From assembly GCA_029936705.1 (NCBI GenBank), contig JAPYSD010000085.1:1-9770 (forward strand): 9,770 nucleotides of DNA. The letters are read 5' to 3'. Shown here in pieces: positions 7,084-9,770 of this stretch; position 1 is the stretch's first letter; every line of letters starts with the position of its first letter. The notes under the pieces are model-generated. The model saw only the letters and a program-made list of their open reading frames with translations. It searched no databases and was not told where the DNA came from. Origin of the DNA: Croceicoccus sp. (GTDB lineage: Bacteria; Pseudomonadota; Alphaproteobacteria; Sphingomonadales; Sphingomonadaceae). The position numbers were made by a program, and so were the translations under genes.

Positions 7084-7803
7084 ATGCAAGGACTTGATAT
7101 TATCACGCGACTTGCTCGGCTTCCTGGCTTCGCTGCCCTTCGCCGCTGGCGGTACCGCTGTCGCCGCGCCGCCGCCACCCGACCGCTGTCACGCAATTTC
7201 GGTTGGGAGCGCGGTACGCCGGTTGATCGGCTTTATATTGAACAATTCCTTGCAACGAACGCGAGCGATATTGCCGGCCGCGTATTGGAAGTGGGCGACG
7301 ACTCCTATTCGCGAAAATACGGCGGCAAGAATGTACAACGCCAAGATATCTTGCATGTAAATCCAGACGCGCCAAGCGCGACAATTGTGGGCGACCTATG
7401 CGATCCCGCAGTTTTACCGACGGGTGCTTTCGATTGTATCCTGATTACGCAGACACTGCACCTTCTGTGGGACCTGCGCGAAGGCATGCGCCAATTGCAT
7501 CGTGCCTTGGCCCCCGGCGGAAAATTGCTTTTGACAGTCCCGGGAATTTCGCCTGTCGATCCTTATGAGTGGAATGATAGCTGGTACTGGTCCCTGAACG
7601 GAATAAGTGTCGAGCGTCTGCTAGCCGAGCATTTTGATGTGTCAAACAGGCAGGTTAACGTCCGTGGCAATCTTTATGCCGCGACAGCTTTCCTTCATGG
7701 CGCGGTATTGGAGGAATTGAACCTAGCAACCATGGGAGAGACCGATCCGGTCTATCCAGTGGTTATTTGCGCGCGCGCTATCAAGGCATCGCCGACTGCA
7801 TGA
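7084..7803 (+). CDS. Class I SAM-dependent methyltransferase (type 11-like)
   Basis: A 239-residue cytosolic methyltransferase, probably acting on a sugar of the polymer or its precursor. The SAM-binding fold shows VLEVGDD at about residues 67-73, a degenerate motif I without the usual GxGxG. It continues with VGDLCD at 102-107, FDCILITQTL at 116-125, and LAPGGKLLLTVPG at 142-154 (the post-motif region of type 11 enzymes). An RGTPVDR-YIE-F segment at 43-55, ahead of motif I, resembles that of methyltransferases seen in other polysaccharide loci. ATG 7084 is preceded by AAAAGG (7070-7075) at a good distance. The stop overlaps the next start (ATGA, 7800-7803), so the following glycosyltransferase is co-translated. 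It is divergent from the exporter permease. Substrate and methylated position are unknown; chain-end capping is only a hypothesis. Confidence 0.85.
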   Translation: MQGLDIITRLARLPGFAALRRWRYRCRRAAATRPLSRNFGWERGTPVDRLYIEQFLATNASDIAGRVLEVGDDSYSRKYGGKNVQRQDILHVNPDAPSATIVGDLCDPAVLPTGAFDCILITQTLHLLWDLREGMRQLHRALAPGGKLLLTVPGISPVDPYEWNDSWYWSLNGISVERLLAEHFDVSNRQVNVRGNLYAATAFLHGAVLEELNLATMGETDPVYPVVICARAIKASPTA

Positions 7804-8963
7804 TGCCCCAGTCGCCCGGACGCCTTGTCTTCGTTATCAATTCGATCGGCACCGGTGGGGCCGAACGCGTATTAAATATCCTCTTGGACGAGCGGCCGTC
7901 TTGGGCGCGGATGCATGAAATCCACCTTGTACTGCTCGATGATGGACCGTTGATGCGTGCGATCGCCGCTGTGGACCATCTCCACATGCTCGACGGACGC
8001 GGGAGTTTGTGGCGGAGTATGGTCCAACTGCACGGGCTCTTGGACCGATTGCAGCCTGTTCTCGTTGTGTCATTCTTGATCCGCGCCAATCTTGCGGCAG
8101 CATGCTGGCGATGGCGCAAAGGCCGTGCACCGGTAATTGTTTGCGAGCGAATGCACGTTAGTTCGCATCTGTCCGGTCGCTATCGCCCCGCCGCAAACTG
8201 GGTGCTGACCATGGCCATCAGAAATGCATATCGGCATGCGAATTGCGTTTTGGCAGTGTCGCAAGGTGTTGCCGACAATCTCGTTGAACACTACCAAATT
8301 TCACGTGAGCGGATCGAAACCGTCCCCAATCCCTACGATCCTGCTACTCTGGCCGTAGCCGCGAGTAAAACCCCCGCGGTGCATTTGCCGCGACCATATA
8401 TGGTCGCCGTTGGCCGTATGGTCGCTGCAAAGAATTTTGCAGGACTGATCAACGCCTATGCGTTCGTCGATCCTGCGATCGATTTGGTCATATTGGGTGA
8501 AGGTCCTGAACGCGCTACGCTAGCAGCGCAGATTATCGAACTGGGTCTGCAAAACCGTGTCCATATGCCTGGCTACCTTGCAAACCCTCTTCCCGTCGTG
8601 GCGCGCGCACGGTTTCTGGTTTCTGCGTCTCGCAACGAAGGCTTCCCCAATGCCATAGCCGAAGCGATGGCGTTGGGAGTTCCGATACTATCGACCGATT
8701 GCCCATCTGGTCCGGCTGAATTGCTGAGTGGACACGCCGGCGCACCAGGATCTTGCGTTCAAGCGTCGGCAGGTATGCTGGTACCGATGGACGATCCAAA
8801 GGCATTGGCACACGGTATTTCGATCCTGGTCGATCGTGACGATTTAATCGTATCACTTGGCCGCGCCGCACGCGCACGGATCGATGACTTCCCCCAAAAC
8901 GCTATTGTCGAGCGATATTGGGAGCAGTTCCGAACCGTTATGGCGACGGAAAAACAGTCCTAG
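7800..8963 (+). CDS. Family 4 glycosyltransferase (GT-B fold, retaining)
   Basis: A 387-residue retaining glycosyltransferase of the glycosyl transferases group 1 type, cytosolic, expected to transfer a hexose or related sugar to the growing lipid-linked chain. The N-terminal acceptor-side domain carries the glycine-rich loop GTGGAERV at 17-24. The linker and donor-side domain begin near VAVGRMVAAKN at 202-212. ILGEGPER at 231-238 and the EX7E pair E280/E288 in ASRNEGFPNAIAEAM contact the donor nucleotide sugar in this family. There are two adjacent start codons, ATG 7800 and ATG 7803. The first overlaps the methyltransferase stop as ATGA and is preferred. A frame from ATG 7767 would lie inside the methyltransferase gene. 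The stop TAG is part of a CTAG at 8960-8963 that also forms the stop of a small minus-strand ORF. Donor and acceptor are not deducible. Confidence 0.9.
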   Translation: MMPQSPGRLVFVINSIGTGGAERVLNILLDERPSWARMHEIHLVLLDDGPLMRAIAAVDHLHMLDGRGSLWRSMVQLHGLLDRLQPVLVVSFLIRANLAAACWRWRKGRAPVIVCERMHVSSHLSGRYRPAANWVLTMAIRNAYRHANCVLAVSQGVADNLVEHYQISRERIETVPNPYDPATLAVAASKTPAVHLPRPYMVAVGRMVAAKNFAGLINAYAFVDPAIDLVILGEGPERATLAAQIIELGLQNRVHMPGYLANPLPVVARARFLVSASRNEGFPNAIAEAMALGVPILSTDCPSGPAELLSGHAGAPGSCVQASAGMLVPMDDPKALAHGISILVDRDDLIVSLGRAARARIDDFPQNAIVERYWEQFRTVMATEKQS

Positions 8964-9061
8964 AGTTCTCGTAAGACGGTTTCGAACAATGCTTCGGATT
9001 GGTCGATCATGCCAAAAGGTGTGAAGCGCGCCAATCCCACCTGCGTGATTACAAACTTCAC
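8960..9061 (-). CDS. Small ORF of 33 residues, unknown; possibly a gene remnant
   Basis: GTG 9061 overlaps the stop of the preceding frame as GTGA, the same coupling used by genes elsewhere in this cluster. It ends on a TAG that shares CTAG with the glycosyltransferase stop. The peptide begins VKFVITQVGLARF and ends ALFETVLREL. It has normal amino-acid composition, with a beta-strand-like start and an acidic helical end, unlike a random frame. I do not recognise a family. It may be a genuine small protein, or the head and tail of a larger gene left after an internal deletion. No clear ribosome binding site is seen in front. Spurious ORF remains possible. Confidence 0.35.
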   Translation of the reverse strand: MKFVITQVGLARFTPFGMIDQSEALFETVLREL

Positions 9062-9240
9062 AGGGCGTGCTCGGGCATTGCCAGAATGCGAATAATCGCG
9101 GCGACATCGCCGACTTCGAAATAGCGCTGCGTAGGCAGGCAAAACTCACGATGCAGCGGTAGGTCAGAACGCGCCATGGAGCTGCCATTCGCGGCATGCG
9201 TATCTGCCAATTTCGCGTAAAATTTGTATCCGGGGAGCTG
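9058..9240 (-). pseudogene. 5'-truncated gene remnant, C-terminal part, possibly a DegT/DnrJ-type sugar aminotransferase
   Basis: The minus-strand frame reads like real protein from about 9240 to its TGA at 9060-9058. It starts QLPGYKFYAKL, then SDLPLHREFCLPTQRYF, then EVGDVAAIIRIL. The pattern of a CLP segment followed about ten residues later by DVAAII resembles the C-terminal end of DegT/DnrJ/EryC1/StrS aminotransferases, which make amino sugars for such polymers. This match is from memory of the family and is weak. The frame is open back to a stop at 9322-9324 but has no ATG, GTG or TTG before ATG 9177, and sequence upstream of about 9240 loses protein character. So the gene appears headless. 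An intact 39-residue peptide from ATG 9177 is a less likely alternative. Confidence 0.4.
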
Positions 9241-9242
9241 CT

Positions 9243-9277
9243 TTCCAGGTTTAGGCGTGCCGGCTAAACACCTGGAA
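9243..9277. repeat. Imperfect inverted repeat (hairpin)
   Basis: TTCCAGGT at 9243-9250 is the exact reverse complement of ACCTGGAA at 9270-9277. Inside it TTAG (9251-9254) can pair with CTAA (9264-9267), leaving a 2-base bulge and a 9-base loop. No T-run follows on either strand, so it does not look like an intrinsic terminator. It sits right at the upstream edge of the truncated gene remnant and may mark the deletion junction or be a regulatory stem-loop. Confidence 0.5.
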
Positions 9278-9469
9278 TTGAAACGGTTTGACTCTTCAAA
9301 ATCACCCAGCTCATGACTGCCCTAGTGTGCTGTCCTGCGTGCGAGCTATTATAGTGCTCGATCGGCGAATGTCGGGGCGCGGCGATCGCAGTGCTGCCTC
9401 AAATCATAGTTTCGACCCGAGCGCCGTGTTTGTATGCGGCAACAGTTATCTTCGGTTAGCGGTTCTTCC
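9278..9469. other. Non-coding stretch without a supportable gene
   Basis: Between the sugar transferase stop and the hairpin I see no frame with protein character on either strand. Apart from the promoter-like site there is only a short direct repeat, AACCG-CT-AACCG read on the minus strand (near 9452-9463), and a CGATCG pair at 9359-9364 and 9383-9388. No insertion-sequence ends, tRNA or terminator with a T-run were seen. The plus-strand frame from 9288 has no recognisable domain. Together with the remnants downstream, 8964-9469 is about 500 bases without an intact large gene. Confidence 0.5.
9348..9375 (-). promoter_or_regulatory. Candidate promoter with a perfect TATAAT, inside a small inverted repeat
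   Basis: On the minus strand CCGACA (reverse complement of 9370-9375) lies 16 bases ahead of TATAAT (reverse complement of 9348-9353). The -10 is perfect and the -35 matches four of six bases. CGAGC at 9342-9346 and GCTCG at 9356-9360 form a 5-bp inverted repeat around the -10, as an operator might. It would drive the remnant frames at 9240-8960. No experimental support can be inferred, and an AT-rich hexamer by chance is possible. Confidence 0.28.
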
Positions 9470-9769
9470 TCAAAATGCGTTCTTGTGAGCGAAGACAAAA
9501 GCTGTTCGCAATAAGATCAACAAATCCCTCCATGGCGACCAATTGGCGATATATTCGAGATCACAACGCAAACGGTTGGAGAGGTCGCCCTCGCTCCTGG
9601 TAGCACCCCTATACCCTCGTATTTGCGCGAGCCCTGTCAGCCCCGGACGCAAGGAATGCCTATGCCAATATCTTGCATCGATCTCCCAAAATAGTTTTTC
9701 GCCAGCCTGAGATCCCAGCGCATGAGGCCTCGGACCGATTAACGACATGTCACCTTTGATAACGTTAAT
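9470..9769 (-). CDS. Polyprenyl-phosphate sugar-1-phosphate transferase, C-terminal part (runs off window)
   Basis: The priming enzyme of polysaccharide assembly: it moves a sugar-1-phosphate from a nucleotide sugar to undecaprenyl phosphate at the inner face of the inner membrane. The 99 visible residues open with INVIKGDMSLIGPRPHA, the catalytic-domain hallmark of the bacterial sugar transferase family. This shows that the ATG at 9748 is internal and the gene starts beyond the window. Next come RHSLRPGLTGLAQIRGYRG at about 37-55, DLEYIANWS at 70-78 and a DLLILLRT end helix, all in the expected order. The protein ends normally. RPHA plus GYRGAT is closer to the WcaJ/GumD-like hexose transferases than to the small PglC type, but the sugar cannot be set without the N-terminal part. 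It is transcribed away from the window end, towards the remnant region. Confidence 0.9.
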   Translation of the reverse strand: MNVIKGDMSLIGPRPHALGSQAGEKLFWEIDARYWHRHSLRPGLTGLAQIRGYRGATRSEGDLSNRLRCDLEYIANWSPWRDLLILLRTAFVFAHKNAF

Positions 9770-9770
9770 C

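Noticed and set aside
6985..7089. Longer permease start at 7089
   Set aside because: It would cross the divergent gap and the methyltransferase start; the added residues are cysteine- and arginine-rich and unlike ABC-2 permeases.
8853..9197. 114-codon minus frame overlapping the GT4 end
   Set aside because: It runs antisense into GT4 and is rich in cysteine, tryptophan and arginine; the neighbouring frames at 9240-9058 and 9061-8960 have better protein character.
9243..9277. Intrinsic terminator
   Set aside because: The stem is real but no T-run follows on either strand.
9288..9488. 66-codon plus-strand frame near the right end
   Set aside because: It has no ribosome binding site or motif and overlaps the end of the sugar transferase gene on the other strand.
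1..9770. CRISPR array, tRNA/rRNA, insertion sequence or phage genes
   Set aside because: No regularly spaced repeats, tRNA-like folds, transposase motifs or phage proteins were seen on either strand.

Overview
The window is part of a cell-surface polysaccharide gene cluster (O-antigen or exopolysaccharide), cut off at both ends. Moderately high GC, GTG starts, tightly overlapping genes and the protein families point to an alphaproteobacterium, most likely of the Sphingomonadaceae. That placement is inferred from sequence style and no marker gene is present.

Layout. (1) 2-4889, plus strand: five genes joined by start/stop overlaps. They encode a Gfo/Idh/MocA-type sugar oxidoreductase (its first few codons lie outside the window), an NAD-dependent epimerase/dehydratase, and three family-2 glycosyltransferases. 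The last two transferases are clear paralogues of each other. (2) 4886-6984, minus strand: the ABC polysaccharide exporter, permease (Wzm type) then ATPase with a C-terminal extension (Wzt type), overlapping by 4 bp. (3) A divergent gap of 99 bp (6985-7083). (4) 7084-8963, plus strand: a class I SAM methyltransferase coupled to a family-4 (GT-B fold) glycosyltransferase. (5) 8964-9469: no intact large gene. On the minus strand it holds what looks like the tail of a truncated gene, then a 33-residue ORF, plus inverted repeats and a promoter-like site. (6) 9470-9769, minus strand: the C-terminal 99 residues of a polyprenyl-phosphate sugar-1-phosphate transferase (WcaJ/ExoY/WbaP superfamily), running off the window end.

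How the genes could work together (inference): the priming transferase loads a sugar phosphate on undecaprenyl phosphate. The oxidoreductase and epimerase make or modify a sugar nucleotide. The four glycosyltransferases extend the chain, the methyltransferase may decorate or cap it, and Wzm/Wzt exports the lipid-linked polymer across the inner membrane.

I found no clearly novel system. The points most worth a second look are: both convergent gene junctions end on one shared CTAG that supplies both stop codons; the decayed region between 8960 and about 9320; and the possible functional link between the methyltransferase and the Wzt C-terminal domain.
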